From NCBI GenBank assembly GCA_017562135.1, contig QEYB01000738.1, forward strand, positions 1-64,000: a stretch of DNA of 64,000 nucleotides. The letters run 5' to 3'. Source of the stretch: Dipylidium caninum. Taxonomy: Eukaryota; Platyhelminthes; Cestoda; Cyclophyllidea; Dipylidiidae. Positions 47,611-58,505 of the stretch are shown here, piece after piece. A program made the position numbers and the translations under genes. How positions within the stretch are numbered: position 1 is the stretch's first letter; every line of letters begins with the position of its first letter. The notes beneath the pieces are model-generated. The model worked only from the letters and a program-made list of their open reading frames with translations, had not been told where the DNA came from and searched no databases.

Positions 47611-47640
47611 AGTCTCGTGACGGCGTCTTAAATAAGCGTA
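47611..47640 (-). promoter_or_regulatory. TATTTAAGG-type promoter-like module, element copy 2
   Basis: The minus strand reads GCTTATTTAAGACGCCGTCACGAGACT, followed by AAGTAGGCGCTGCAAACGGC, nearly the same as 27791-27860. Confidence 0.4.
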
Positions 47641-47714
47641 AACATCCGTCAACTTCTTTTGACCGCAACTCAATTGCCGAGCTCTATTCACGGCTGAGAT
47701 CTTCTCTAAATTGA

Positions 47715-49990
47715 AATTTCGCTCACCAATCACTATATGGGCGATGATCAAAGCGGTTCTCAGAATCTTGTCAATCTCTCCAGCGGCAGGTGGACAAAGC
47801 TTGTGCCACATAAAAGACGCAGAATGACGTTATGCCTCTCGACACCTTGGTGGACGCACAAGGTAGGGTTAAAATGGGACTCAGATAGGAGAAAAATTAT
47901 TTCCAGCACAACATTATACCGTTTGCCTTGATTGCTGCGGCGAAAGTGACTCTTATCAGTTATATCAGTCGGTAGAAGAAAGAGCATTCGTGTGAGTAAA
48001 GAAGGTCCATTTAAATGAAGAGGCTGAAGAAAGGCCATGAATTGAAGCCTCCGAAGTCGTTATTTACGTCAACACCTACGTCCGCCTTCGCGATGCTGTC
48101 GCCATCCAACGGCATCTCCTACGCCTTCCCAGCTAACCATTCCCACCTTCCACCTTACACTCATTTAGCCATGCTTCTTGTTGACTTAGCTGCTTACTAC
48201 TCAGTCTTTTCGCTTGCTTGATCAATCGCTTTGGGCGTGAAATTGATATGTGAACAGATTGTCGCAATGCTTATTTTGAATCTGTCAAAAGAGGACTTAG
48301 TTGAGCTATGCGAGCCACCCATTTTTCGGTAGTCTTCTCCTGCGTGAATAATAGCTTTCTGGGTGGTCGCGAGGCTTCATGTAACTTCTGTTAATTTCAC
48401 CTCTGATATGGTGTAGGCTTTACGATGCACGAGATTATGAGGATTAACGAGGTTATCGAAATCGCCAAGAGATTTCCTCCTCGTTTGCAGAAGAGGCTTC
48501 TACTTTTACCAGGTAGAAGTAACATCTTATGCCCGTCGATCAAGAGAGTTCGACTCGCTCGAGGCAGAACAAGCACTCCCCATTACTAGAAGAACAATTT
48601 TGAATGCGAAGTCCACGGCGTTGACTGCATATTACTCTATGACAGAGAATGTGCATACTCGGCTGCAAGACTAAAGGGAAGAAACATCTACTCGCCTCTA
48701 AGTGGTTTTTTGCAGGTTGTACGATTTTACCACAAGCCTATCGCGTAATGGAAGGGCTTTTGAAGCCGGTACATGTCCTCGGCACCGTCTTCCACCTACA
48801 CAACTCCAAAATCATCACACAAGTCGTTCCTTACTACTACTACTTCATCTTCCCTTTCAACCAGATGATTTTCGTCTAATGAAGATCAAGTGAAATAGGT
48901 GCTAATAAATGTGTCATGACTTCGTGCTTCCACCTGCCTAACCGTGATGTGGAAGTGGGAATGTATTTAACAGTGCATTAGGAGTTAGACACTTTGTATC
49001 CTCGGACCCCACTGTTACACCTTAGCGGTTGAAGGTGCGGAAAGTGGCAAGAAGGCAGGAGGAGTTGAACAGTTAGTTGCATTCATCGTCGCATTTGTCG
49101 ATGGATTTAAAGAATGCCACGACGCACCCACCGACTCCTGGCCAACAACTTGCACCTTCCAAAGAACTGCATTCACTGCTCTCACAAACTGGCATCACAG
49201 CGACAACGGCCAAACTTTCTGCTCTGCACAACTTCATAAAGGTGGCTAGTGCTCAACCCACCTTGCAAATTTTTTTGCGAATTTTGCACAGACCCAACTG
49301 CTTCCTACACTCAAGTGTCTCCTTTCACTCCAACTCGCCTCCCTTTCATTTCGCCCCATCGCGCCCCTCTGCCACCCTCACCGACAGTTTTGCTGGTAGA
49401 TGATGGACCAAACTCTGACCTGTCCACTGTCCCCTTGACATTCTAACTGTACTCCCCGTGGCCAGAGAGGGGTGTTCACGGTTGACTGTGTCTTCCAGTT
49501 GGAGACGTGCGCTAAATAATGAGGCTACTGGGATGAAGTGGAAGAAAGAAGGCCAGTCACATGGAAACATCCGATGGGGGTTCCTCTTCGACACGGTGGT
49601 TTTGCCACCGCAAAGTCGCTCTGGCGTCCGCGCAATACGCCTTTTGCAGGAGGCAGTCTTGTCATGGCTGTGAAACAGGCACCTAGGCTTCGCGGTCTCT
49701 TGGCATGGTGGGCAACTTGATGAGAGGAAGGGAAAATGGTGGGCATCTGGGGCGTTCTACAACCGGTGTAATCGGGGCTGAGTAAAGGACATTTACGTGT
49801 TGATGAAGGCAACTGAATGCTGCAATTGTGAATAAATCGGCAAATTAATCTAGTCAGTAGAACCCATCGACATACCCCTTCACGTGCCTACCACTCTGTC
49901 TGCCCACCTGTCTGGCCTGAGGACGTACTGACATTGCTGGGACAGAGTTGACATTGGGAACGCAATACGCGTGGGCAACATTCGTCATCT
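47715..49990. other. Stretch without a recognisable gene
   Basis: Short frames only. One at 49101-49403 (MDLKNATTHPPTPGQQL...) begins at a good ATG but is Ser/Pro-rich with no recognised domain. No repeat relation was seen. Confidence 0.4.
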
Positions 49991-50049
49991 CTTTGACTGC
50001 AATGCTGAGTTGACGCTTTAGTGGAAAACCTGATTACCTCGGGAAGACG

Positions 50050-50460
50050 TCTCACTTCAGCCTAACAAACCGTCTCAGAGGCGTTCTCCCTGGTAAGGGA
50101 CGATTGGACAAGCGATGTGGACTCCTCTGTCTGGCGTGGAGGACTGAACACTGCCCAGCAATGCCAGCCAATGCAAACTGGCAGGAGTGACTACTTACAG
50201 GTGGGCGCTGGCGAGTGTCGTGTGGGAAGTTGGTAAAGAAGGCGAACCGCCTTGGTGGGGTGGGGATAAAAGCGAGGAGGATGGCGGCCAGGAGACAAGC
50301 CACATTCACCGACGATAGACTCCTCCTCTGCTTATCAAGCTGGTACACGCCCCTCCGTCGGCCTTCCCCAAGTCAATCAACTGTATCTGTTTGCTGCTCA
50401 CAGTGTTTACAATTTCATGTGGGCGTGACAAGCAGTCTTGTCTGTGCTCATGAGTAAGCA
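50050..50460 (-). repeat. Repeat with hydrophobic leader-like frame, copy 1
   Basis: The minus-strand frame contains LSSVNVACLLAAILLAFIPT, resembling a signal or anchor segment. The DNA around GTCGGTGAATG...CCCCACCAA is homologous to 52090-51990 (minus), where the frame reads SVNADCLLNAFFSHLRPTN and no longer looks like a leader. It may be a decayed secreted-protein exon. Confidence 0.3.
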
Positions 50461-51899
50461 CTTGAGAAAGGGCGAAGCGAGTAGAGGAGTGGTATAGTGT
50501 TTCGTAGAGTGGGATGAGAAGGAGGGAAATCTAAGAATAACGGTTGTCGTCTCACGTGAAGGTTTACTAAAATTGCCTGGTGAAAGCATAGTTGGAAATG
50601 GTTCGAAAAATTTGAAGCAGAGGGTTCCGACCCTTTTGATTAACCTCGTTCTGTGCAACCGTCTTTGATTAACGACGATTTTGTTTAGACCATGTAAAAG
50701 CAAGATCCTCTGCCCCCAACATCGGAGATCGTAGAAAACCTTAATTTAGTCAGAGAATCAGGGTGCCACATGAATAAATTGCTCGCTAAGGACGTAGTCG
50801 AGCCCTCCTTCAAACGGATGATAACATGGAGTGAAAGTTGATTGCCTACTGAAAAATTACATATCAAAGAGCACATTGGGGACCAGGAGAAGGTAGCCCT
50901 TATACCTCTACAACAAATTTACCTCCGAATAAGGGAATATTGCGGTGTGTATGGTGGGGCACTCAAGGACTAATGGATTATGAAGAAGTATTGCCAGAAA
51001 TTGGATGATTTCGTCATAGAAGTTGAAAAAAGATGTCGACAATGTTCAAGAGGGAGAGCATCGTACTGAGTGAGAATAATGAGGAGCCAAATGCTGCCTT
51101 TGGGAATCCTCAAAAATTTGAGAACAAGGCCGAGAGATTCGCCGACTTGCAACCATTTGAATATCATGTTTTTCTTGTCCTCACAAATTTCATATGGCAG
51201 AGAAGAGTACGGAAATAAATAAGCTATTTAACAAGGACTGGTTGAACTTTTCACATTAATAAATGCAACGTTTTCAAAAATGGAGTATATAACTTGCTCT
51301 TAGGTCTACAAAGAGTCAGTTGTACATTATATAGTTGTTGGTGAGGAAAAATACAATTTGGTTTATGTCCGAAACAGAGTAAACTGTCCGATAAACCTCA
51401 GCCTGCGCCTCCTCCTCCCCTTTCCACCTCTTCATCTCAGATCTTACGTCTTCATGTCGCGCACCTCGCATCATCAGTTTCTCTGCGCTCACCTTCTCTT
51501 CTCAACTTTATTCGCACTCAAACGAGGCGGAGCCGTGGATGAGGGTGAGACGACTTGAGATACGGGCAGAATCCAGACTACTTTTCGTCACCACAACTCC
51601 GTCCCCGTAGCTTGCCCGACTCAGGCTGTAGGAGCTTTGGAGTAGCGCATACGTTCAACGGCATCCAGTAGAAGCGAATCGTCCCCATTTCCGCTCTGCC
51701 GTAAAAATGGTCAGAGAACGTGGAGAAGTTCCCATTCTATACCTTCAAATCTTTTCATCTCGCCTTCTTTTCCATATGTTATTTTGCGACGGAATAAAGA
51801 AGACAACTCGTGGAATTCTTCCAATTTATTGTTACATTTGACTGGTGGAAAGAATCGCTCGGGTGACATTATTTTCCAGAATGATTACCTCAGTGTATT

Positions 51900-52110
51900 T
51901 CGGCTCAGAACTCTACACATTTGTACACTGAATGGGCGGGGTTGACCAGACGAGTGATGGGGACCACGAGAGGCGTGTGGGAAACGAATGCGCAATTAAG
52001 GTGAAGTGCAAAAAGAAAGCCAACCACGTTGGTGGGGCGGAGATGAGAGAAGAAGGCGTTCAGGAGACAATCTGCATTCACCGACAATAAAATTATTTTC
52101 TAATAATCCT
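51900..52110 (-). repeat. Repeat with leader-like relic, copy 2
   Basis: Partner of 50230-50310. Shared blocks are TCGGTGAATG, TTGTCTCCTG, CGCC and CCCCACCAACGTGG. No intact ORF. Confidence 0.3.
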
Positions 52111-52795
52111 GCGTTGCGCACTCTTCGGGAGCTGTTTGTAGGCAGCCCATCGAACTTGATCACCGCTATTCGATCGCTCACTCTACCGTGTGGACGAGTA
52201 TCGCATTGCAAAAAAGCAAACTGCGGGTGGGTCATGGCGTGTCCAAACCCCCACGACACCGACCATGCAAATTGTCTCGAGCAAAGTTGTCTTTATTGGC
52301 AGGTTTGCATGTGAGAATTGTTAGTTTTCGTCCCAATCCAATGCACTCCGCCCTGTCTCTGTTCTTTCGGCTAGCAGAGTACTTTTGTTGTTGCTTTGAT
52401 CCGACAATCTACTTGTTCAAGTCTCGCTCCACCGAACATCAGCTCTTATTTACCTAACGCCACTCCTTCGGTCTGCTATCTCCCAGACCTCAGGCCGATA
52501 AACCGAGTTGACAGTCTGGGTCAGGCAGGGGAGCGAAAGTAGCATCTGCGGATACCGAGTTGTGAGGAGAGAGGAGTGAGGCGAGAGAGCTGGAAACGCA
52601 ACTGAAGTGGGCCATTGAGCGGTGGCCACGCCTCTGATGCCCACCCACACGTTATTTCAGTAAATCAAACCAAATTTACGTGTGCAGCACGTGTGCGTGC
52701 CTGCGCAGTCCTACCTACAGGGTTGGCTAGTAATTGAGGGCGGATGTTAAGAATGAAAACCCAAACAACTTCTAATCAAGATAATGACACCCTCC

Positions 52796-53285
52796 TCTCC
52801 CTTTTATACTCCACTCTATCAGTCATATGACACGCCAAATCCCGACCACTTTGAAGCTCTAATGAGGTTTTCGGGACAATCTTCGAATGGCTTGAGTTGA
52901 AAAATCAGATGACTATTTCCACTCGTACATTACCTACTTTTGCAAGGGGAGATTCCTTATGCCAGTTCAAACTCGACCAACTTGTTTTCCAACTTGTGCT
53001 ACTTAATTTGGAATGAGTAAAATAAAATGTTTTGTTCTTGATGTTATTAAGGAATTAAACGTAGGGTAAAAGTGTGCCACCATCAAAAGCGGTTCCTCAT
53101 CGTCCAAGGAAATAAAATCAAGAGGATTCATATTGCACCTCCTCTCGTCTCACTTTGTGACGAGGGTCCGATTAAGCTCCTGCTCAGTAGATTTTCGTGC
53201 TCCAAGAGTTTGTATCGCTGTCAGGAGCATCTTCCGGCAAGCTGGCGTAGCAGGCGCATTAGTGCAGCGCGACAGGTTTTTGACG
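52796..53285 (-). repeat. Tandem duplication, copy 1 (promoter plus upstream region)
   Basis: It starts with a TATA-bearing segment (52801-52810) and extends upstream on the minus strand to about 53285. It matches 53812-54425 block by block: CACTTTGAAGCTCTAATGAGG vs CACTTTAAAGTCCTGGTGAGG, and TCACTTTGTGACGAGGGTCCG vs TCACTTTGTGACGAGGGGTCC. No secreted-protein ORF follows this promoter copy. Confidence 0.7.
52801..52810 (-). promoter_or_regulatory. TATA box of duplicated promoter, copy 1
   Basis: The minus strand reads GGAGTATAAAAGGGAG, nearly the same as the active-looking copy at 53818-53827. No credible ORF lies within 300 bases downstream, so this promoter may be orphaned or drive a non-coding RNA. 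Confidence 0.55.
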
Positions 53286-53498
53286 CGCAGTATATACGCT
53301 GAATATCAGCGAGCGGATTTCGAGGATGTAGACCGATGGAACCCTGTTCGAGTTGACCACCTCGAAGTCCCTCCACCTCCACCTCTACCTCTACCGACTC
53401 TTCCTAGAGCTCGTCCACCGCCATTACCCAGCCCAGAACAAAAATCCTCATTTCGCACCGTTTTGACACAGTTGGCCAGTGTGAGAGCAAGCAATTTA

Positions 53499-53774
53499 TT
53501 AGCGGTACCCCTGAAATCTACGTGTTATAGTCCGCCCCAAATCGAAGGGGAAGGATGCACGAGTTCGATGAAGTTCGTCCAACAGCTTGGGAATTTGCTC
53601 TAATAGAGGGCTGTCGGCACAGATCTCTCTGAATCTGGGGTACTTTGCCATGGCCGAGAGCATGTCCATCTCCAAATCCGTGCACTCGGGGTGAGCTGCT
53701 TGAGCAACCGGCGTCAAGGACTCCTGATTGGCCATGACCAAGGCGACGCAGATGAGAATTCTTAAGGGCTGCAT
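53499..53774 (-). CDS. Small secreted protein, 91 residues, TATA-driven
   Basis: This ORF begins MQPLRILICVALVMA and has a hydrophobic N-terminus typical of a signal peptide, with probable cleavage after VAQA (residues 23-26). The mature part (about 65 residues) has two cysteines and an amphipathic, helix-prone stretch (CTDLEMDMLSAMAKYPRFRE, then LLEQIPKLLDELHR) and ends RFQGYR. A canonical TATA box lies 45-55 bases upstream. Size and layout (short leader, small helical secreted protein) recall the multigene small secreted antigens of tapeworms, but no sequence identity to a named family is claimed. The C-terminal part after ELHR could be an intron read-through. The promoter is tandemly duplicated. 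Confidence 0.6.
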   Translation of the reverse strand: MQPLRILICVALVMANQESLTPVAQAAHPECTDLEMDMLSAMAKYPRFREICADSPLLEQIPKLLDELHRTRASFPFDLGRTITRRFQGYR

Positions 53775-53811
53775 TGTCGTGTGATTGGTAATGAGAGACT
53801 CACGCCTCTGT

Positions 53812-54425
53812 TCCCTCTTTTATACTCCCCTTTGGGCGTCCAACGAACAATTACATTCGAGGATGAATTGGTCTCTCGCGGTTGGTCCATATTCATTCGA
53901 GTAGAGCTCTGAGAGGTTATCTACTAATTGTTTGTCATAAGAAAGGCTGGAATGTTTGATATTTTCCCTTGCCAGTCATTGCTGTCCTAGGGACACCCTA
54001 TTCTTACCACTTTAAAGTCCTGGTGAGGTTTACAGGACTGTGTGTTACTGGTTTGGGTAAAATACCAATGACTCTATTTCTAACCTCGCAAATTACCTCC
54101 TGCCGCAAGAACAGATTCTGTCCTGCAGCACTAACTCAATTCACCTGTTTTCTGGTGTTTGCTACTGAATAGGAAACGATTAGCATAAAATGACCCTCAG
54201 ATGCCGCAAAAAATTTCAACCGGTTACTTAACGCTAAATGGAGGCAAAGCCAAGCAAACCCAAATTTTACGTCTTGTCGGCTCACTTTGTGACGAGGGGT
54301 CCGGTAAACACCTGTTTAGCAAATTTTCATGCTCCATGCGCTTGTATCGCTGACAGGCGCCTCTTTCAGCAAGTTAACCTGGTAGGCGCAGCAATTCAGC
54401 CAGATGCTTTATTGTTGTTGTACGG
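53812..54425 (-). repeat. Tandem duplication, copy 2 (promoter plus upstream region)
   Basis: Second copy, offset by about 1.0-1.1 kb. On the minus strand it drives directly into the 91-residue secreted-protein ORF. Both copies keep a similar plus-strand frame (SHFVTR... / AHFVTR...), which may reflect ancestral coding on that strand or shared regulatory sequence. Confidence 0.7.
53818..53827 (-). promoter_or_regulatory. TATA box of the 91-residue secreted-protein gene
   Basis: The minus strand reads GGGGAGTATAAAAGAGGG. The start codon is about 45 bases downstream, fitting a transcription start near 53790 and a short 5' UTR. Confidence 0.7.
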
Positions 54426-54429
54426 TAGA

Positions 54430-55120
54430 AATCTTATATAACATCAAGCTTGGTCCTCTTGAAATCACTCAACGCTGAAATCACTGGACGGAGACCCTGC
54501 GACGTCTTGTGGAATGAATGTGTACGCGATTCCTTCGACTCTCCCGACGAACATATGGAAGAAAGGGTTGGCGACAGAAGAATATGTCTCTCTGGTACAG
54601 CATGGGGGCGACAGGCTGATGGACCTCATGAAGCCACATTTCTCCTTATTTAACCTGTCACCTGAGTGTCATAACGGCAGTTGCCAGGGCAATGATTAAA
54701 ACTGCCTCATCGCTTTCATTGAACGTCAACCGTTATAACACTGTCGCTATAAATTATACCGGCTACCGAGTGTGTCTTGTCCACTTCCAAGTTGTTTAAT
54801 GGAGTATTTCTGTAGGCAGATTAGTCGATTAAAATGAAGTAAAAACTTCTGAATATGACTTGGAATTACTGCCTACGGGGATGATATATGGCCTGTCACC
54901 GATTCGACTAAAAAGGTAACATGGTGTTCCCATGTTGACAGTATGGCCACCTGATAGGTAAGTTGCATGCATTAAAAAGCCGTCTTTGGAGAAAATTCGT
55001 GTGATTTAAGCTACTTCACTAAGTGAATAAATCTTGGGGCTTTTTCTCAGGATGTCTGAATATCCATGAAGTTTCCTATGAGATGTCTTACTTTGCGATT
55101 GTCTTCCCCATACTAGAGGA
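54430..55120. other. Stretch without a recognisable gene
   Basis: Short frames only. A TATTTAACCTGTCACCTGAG stretch at 54648 faintly resembles the TATTTAAGG module but lacks its downstream blocks. Confidence 0.35.
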
Positions 55121-55122
55121 CA

Positions 55123-55245
55123 ATGACCTTCCGACTATCTCTTCTTTGTCTTCTGACCGTCGCGGTGCACACGGCCAGGGCCGAGTCACTCTACGACATG
55201 CAGAAGGAGAAGGATAATGAGGAGGAGGAGGAGGAGGAGTACTAG
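55123..55245 (+). CDS. Putative 40-residue secreted acidic micro-protein
   Basis: ATG at 55123 opens a frame of 40 codons: a signal-peptide-like start (MTFRLSLLCLLTVAVHTARA) followed by ESLYDMQKEKDN, seven Glu codons (all GAG), Tyr and a TAG stop. Cleavage after TARA would leave a mature peptide of about 20 residues, half of them acidic. A possible AATAAA signal lies about 150 bases downstream (near 55398). No TATA box was seen upstream, and the GAG run is a low-complexity repeat, so a chance frame is possible. Alternatively it is exon 1 of a longer gene. Confidence 0.4.
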   Translation: MTFRLSLLCLLTVAVHTARAESLYDMQKEKDNEEEEEEEY

Positions 55246-55257
55246 GAGGAGGAGGTA
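55219..55257 (+). repeat. (GAG)n/(GGA)n low-complexity run
   Basis: GGA/GAG repeats overlap the end of the micro-protein ORF and produce an artificial poly-leucine frame on the minus strand. Confidence 0.85.
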
Positions 55258-55648
55258 GAATAAGATGAAGACGAGGCGGATGCGAGTGGACCAGGGAATC
55301 AGCAGCAAACGAGGATTTCCAACTAGAAGATCCCCTATATATATCCGCAATCCCCTTTCCTCACACAATCCTGCAGCCACTTCTTTAAAGTCAATGAATA
55401 AAGGAAATGGAGAACCCCAGCTTCAGAAATAGTCGGTTGGGCGCACTCAGTAACTCATCAAATGGTAATACATCGGTGAACCATGGCTTTCTGTGTCCAC
55501 CCTGCCAATCACTTCTCACCAGCCTAATGGAGGAGTCTTGATGAGTTAGTTACGCAGCTTGCTCCCCACTACTTACTCAACCTTCTCCTCAAGTAGCGCT
55601 CAGGTGTCACTCGCGTCGCCTCTAACATAGGCCGCAGCTGCTATTGAC

Positions 55649-55670
55649 GCTGCTGCTGCTGCTGCTGCTG
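55649..55670 (+). repeat. (GCT)n microsatellite
   Basis: About seven GCT/CTG units. Confidence 0.9.
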
Positions 55671-56006
55671 AATGCCCGGTATAATACATTTTCAAACAAA
55701 GTGCCCCAACTCACCAATGTGAGGATCGACGAACTCAATTCAACCGCGTTTACTATTTCAAGTCTTCAAAATGTTCATGTAGAGTTAAGTACCCTTATTA
55801 CGGTCGCCAGTCCAACTTGCAACATAACTTGCCATGTTAACAAATTCGACCGTAGACATGACCTTTAACATGACCTGTTAACATTCGGCGTGTCTATTGG
55901 GCATTCGACTTGCTCTCATATATGAATGCAATAACAAGGAGTAGTGAGAGCAGCAATTGATTTCACTCTAACAGTCCGAACAGAGTAGAGCAAAGCAGAC
56001 CAGGCG

Positions 56007-56038
56007 GGACGAGACGAGACGAGACGAGACGAGACGAG
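56007..56038 (+). repeat. (GAGAC)n microsatellite
   Basis: Six tandem GACGA-type units. Confidence 0.9.
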
Positions 56039-56310
56039 GGGAGTCCAGATAGGTCGGAGAACGAACAGTTGGTCCCGTTTTTCTTCTTCCACCAAAATCA
56101 AACCGTCATTAATCTCGACGCTGCAAGCCGCAAATGTGAGGACCTCACTGATTATGTGTCATCACAAGGAAATAAATGCTCCACAAGGCGTTCCATGAGA
56201 AGACAGGCGCGCAGACGGAGACGCAGACGCAGATATATTAATACACCTACGAAGGAGATATTTCGTTAACGCTTGCAAACAACTAAACCTCAAAATCAAC
56301 CTACAAGTCG

Positions 56311-56358
56311 CTCCCTCCCTCCCTCCCTCGCTCACTCACTCACTCACTCACTCACTCA
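56311..56358 (+). repeat. Compound (CTCC)n(CTCA)n microsatellite
   Basis: About four CTCC units are followed directly by about seven CTCA units. Confidence 0.9.
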
Positions 56359-57528
56359 ATCAGGCAGCATACAGCACTGTCAAAGCAAATCCACCCACCC
56401 ACACTCCGACTGCACATTAACTCCCTCCACTAACTTGGTACGTCGTCTTCTCTCACTCCCAGTAAACAACAAAGTGACCAGGAAACTGCTGACTACAAAA
56501 CGCTCACATTTATGAGCCTCCACAGGCAAATAGCACTGCCGGAAAGAGAGGATAACCGCCCACAATTCAGTGTCCTCGCTGACCTCTTCGTACAAGCCCC
56601 AACCACTCGGGGAATACAGAAGATAACGCATGCACAAGACCATACCCCAAACAACAGCTATCCACTTCTACGAAGATTGAAGCCTCCGAACTTTGCCACA
56701 TCCCCTGCATACGCCTAAGAAAATGTAATCAGCCTAGCTAATATTCCCTTAAATGGAAATGCTTATCTACTCTCATAGACAAGGATGCCACATGCCTTCT
56801 TATTTCACAGCCCACCATTCAGGGAATAATGACTTCAATAGCAAACTGTACCTTGGTGTGGATTAGATGAGATATCTCTTGCGAGTCATTACTATCAGTA
56901 ATCGTAATATAAGATTCCATTCAAGGTATCACCTCCCTGAGATCCTCACTTCATAACTAGTCTTTTTTAGAGTGGACACACTAAAAAAGGGAAGTGTCTT
57001 CGCTGTCAGTACATGTGAATGAAGGTGCTTTGCGTCACACTTCGTAATGGCGCTCAATCCTACCACCTAAAGGCATGGCGTTGTGAAAATACGCGGGTTA
57101 CAAAATAAAATAATGATGGATATTACTCAAAATTATATTCCATAGTAGAGAGATGACTTGATTCCTATCTCGAGGGCAGCATCAACTATAGTCCTCGGCG
57201 GTTTAGCCTAGGGAATACACCGCAATTCCTACTTATTTACTCACACATGCACAAAAATTCTATTTTCGGATGAACTGTTAAGACTAACTTGCATGCGCTC
57301 GTTCACCGCACTTGAAGTGCCAACATACTCAATTCTTATCGTTTCAGCTAATTCCAGATAAAATGAAGCCATGTCCAAGCAGAAGAATTTAAAAGATGCC
57401 AACCCAAAGACGGATCTGATACCGTTGTGGAAACACTTTTTGCATCAAATAAGCTACGTCAAATCCTCTATAAAATAGGACTCAGGACAGGCTAGCAACA
57501 CATCTTGAACGAATTGTCCCTAGGGGCT

Positions 57529-57858
57529 TTAGTTGACGGTCTCTCGCTCCGGTACGACGTGAAACACCCCGTCGAGTCTGTGAGAGTCATCTTTCGAGTA
57601 AAGATACTCCAAACTTTGCAAAGCCATACGAATCCTCACTGTCCAACAAATATATATCATATGAGACTCGAATAGTAAAGCGGCCTCCTTTTCTGCAGCA
57701 CTCAAAAGTACTTCCACAAGAATGGAAAAATACGTCCAGAGAAGTTCTTTGTCAACACGCAAAGGCCTATTTGGTTTTCGGTTGCCAGCAATGAAAGTGA
57801 CAAATGTCTGACTAACGAAGTTGGACTTGAAGAGGCACAAGTCCACTGACTCTACCAT
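57529..57858 (-). CDS. Hypothetical protein or exon, about 109 residues
   Basis: From the ATG at 57858 the frame reads MVESVDLCLFKSNFVSQTF..., ending in VVPERETVN. Composition is protein-like, with a hydrophobic helix-rich middle (LLWTYFSILVEVLLSAAEKE) and no low complexity. The open frame continues a few codons upstream of the ATG. No family, promoter or splice partner was identified. It is one of the better coding candidates in the 54-64 kb region. Confidence 0.35.
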   Translation of the reverse strand: MVESVDLCLFKSNFVSQTFVTFIAGNRKPNRPLRVDKELLWTYFSILVEVLLSAAEKEAALLFESHMIYICWTVRIRMALQSLEYLYSKDDSHRLDGVFHVVPERETVN

Positions 57859-58505
57859 TCGTTCTTCCCTTCTCAAAAACTTAGCACAGCCACTCCACGC
57901 ATTACTACGTACCGCCTGCAGATCTCGTTAGGATTTATCATCAAAAAGCGTTCTTGATAAATACTAAGCAACGAGGATAGGCAATCATACATTCACAAAC
58001 GAACCAGCTCACTCCCAGCACCGTGCACAGCGCATCCTCGGCCGCACACAAATATCCCTGACCGCACAGTCCCCACTCACCTTCGCTGCATTAAAACAAT
58101 GCATTGGTCCCTCTTAAAACGGACACAAAACTGCATTTCTTTATTGTTTTCTAATAAAAAATGCTACTGTCCTAGCTATCTTCACTGCCGCAAATGAGTA
58201 TATCGAATTATTTGTCATGTCATTTTTCATTACATTTATGTCCATTCTACTTTGCTCAATATCACCCAGCCAAGTTGCTGTAATGATGTTGAGTCTGTGC
58301 GTGGCGCATTTCATATTACCTGAGACAACCCCACTCCGTTGATGCCATGTTCACAGATCTCCTCCACACGGTTCAGTTGGCGTTGTAGGCAAACGCATTG
58401 TAGCGTTTATTTGAAGCAGTCGAGATGAAACAGGGCGAGTCGAGTTGAATTGATGTTGGTTGATATTATGAGGTCTCTATCGAGTGCCAACCATTGGCAC
58501 CGCCT

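Larger units (their letters stand above)
45000..47710 (-). mobile_element. Element with inverted flanking arms, copy 2 (reverse orientation)
   Basis: Read on the minus strand from 47710, it has the promoter-like module (47640), the reading PTLPYVNRPQAPKPSS, a CTCTCCCGCATGTC-type block near 47040, then the centre (46340-45570) and its conserved tail ORF. An inverted piece of the arm follows at 45500-45330 (plus strand, TGACTCAATTGTTTTTCTTCG). The layout mirrors 27615-30120. About 550 bases (46340-46900) have no counterpart in copy 1 and may be an insertion. The 45085-45330 end is homologous to 31165-31400. Confidence 0.5.
55400..57520. other. Microsatellite-rich stretch without a recognisable gene
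   Basis: Holds the GCT, GAGAC and CTCC/CTCA repeats. Open frames such as 56273-56515 are products of these repeats. No gene is supported. Confidence 0.45.

Noticed and set aside
49101..49403. 100-residue Ser/Pro/His-rich frame with a good ATG
   Set aside because: No recognised domain, repeat partner, promoter or splice evidence; composition is close to that of random open frames here.
53133..53603. 156-residue proline-rich plus-strand frame
   Set aside because: It overlaps the promoter duplication and the 3' end of the minus-strand secreted-protein gene. The proline run comes from a CCT-rich stretch, and only the first third resembles the other duplication copy.
55186..55380. Leucine-rich minus-strand frame that looks like a membrane segment
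   Set aside because: It is the reverse complement of the GAG/GGA microsatellite, which always yields poly-Leu.
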